A stretch of DNA of 64,000 nt from Thermohalobaculum sp039026375 (lineage in GTDB: Bacteria; Pseudomonadota; Alphaproteobacteria; Rhodobacterales; Rhodobacteraceae): the NCBI GenBank assembly GCA_039026375.1, contig JBCCML010000011.1, positions 1-64,000 on the forward strand. The letters run 5' to 3'. Positions 63,946-64,000 of the stretch are shown here, piece by piece. The position numbers were made by a program, and so were the translations under genes. The notes below the pieces were generated by a model, which worked only from the letters and a program-made list of their open reading frames with translations, had not been told where the DNA came from and ran no database searches. Each line of letters opens with the position of its first letter. Within the stretch, counting starts at the first letter, position 1.

Positions 63946-64000
63946 CACGCGTCGCCGTTGTCGGTGCCGGCTATTTCGGCCAGTTCCACTATGACGCCTG
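63942..64000 (+). CDS. Gfo/Idh/MocA-like oxidoreductase (N-terminus only)
   Basis: GTG start overlapping the previous TGA. The visible residues TRVAVVGAGYFGQFHYDA are the N-terminal Rossmann motif of Gfo/Idh/MocA-type dehydrogenases. The gene continues beyond the window and is cotranscribed with the dehydrogenase. Confidence 0.7.
   Translation, partial: MTRVAVVGAGYFGQFHYDA

Overview
The window looks like chromosome of an alphaproteobacterium of the Rhodobacterales (Roseobacter/Paracoccaceae type). Base composition is strongly GC-rich with G/C third codon positions. Several proteins and arrangements are typical of that order: a murA-DUF2948 pair preceded by a tiny basic ORF, a split MnmD / MnmC2-like oxidoreductase pair, RTX-type type I secretion substrates, a bacteriophytochrome-heme oxygenase pair, and NADP-glutamate dehydrogenase. 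The species cannot be named from the sequence. No rRNA, tRNA, CRISPR array, integrase or intact insertion sequence was seen. LAYOUT. 1-6081 (-): C-terminally cut giant repeat/RTX protein. 6.7-9.9 kb (+): divergent ureohydrolase, then an SDR/flavin amine oxidase pair. 10.4-13.2 kb (-): class III alcohol (formaldehyde) dehydrogenase, DsrE-like protein, peroxiredoxin. 13.6-16.7 kb (-): RCC1/RTX protein. 17.3-18.6 kb (+): gdhA. 18.9-24.2 kb (+): LysR regulator and a five-gene set with two non-heme iron oxygenase-like proteins, a methanethiol oxidase (SBP56) homologue, a 2Fe-2S ferredoxin and a CoA-binding protein. 25-27.3 kb: glycosyltransferase and DUF354 protein. 27.7-29.6 kb: decayed gnd and frameshifted gluconokinase. 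29.7-35.1 kb: photolyase-like protein of unusual domain order, FAD oxidoreductase, MddA-like membrane methyltransferase, flavin monooxygenase, epimerase. 35.5-51.3 kb (+): sixteen tightly packed genes for a headless contractile tail-like machine. 51.3-55.0 kb: bacteriophytochrome hybrid kinase, heme oxygenase and a response regulator around a perfect operator. 55.2-64 kb: murA, DUF2948, glycerate kinase, a lipoprotein pair, a broken carboxymuconolactone decarboxylase-family gene, sulfotransferase, mnmD, MnmC2-like oxidase, isopropylmalate/tartrate-dehydrogenase-like gene and the start of a Gfo/Idh-type gene. HOW THE GENES WORK TOGETHER. The two strongest candidates for something little described are the contractile cluster and the LysR-controlled set. 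The contractile cluster has sheath, tube, hub, spike, PAAR tip, gp25, baseplate J and fibre-like genes, but no capsid, terminase, portal, lysis or AAA+ ATPase gene in view. The LysR set may cleave an organosulfur compound to methanethiol; the products of methanethiol oxidase (formaldehyde, sulfide, peroxide) match the enzymes encoded about 10 kb upstream, though that link is inference. A diverged intergenic element of about 136-139 bp occurs twice in the window (13.4 and 62.6 kb) and is not explained by any gene.
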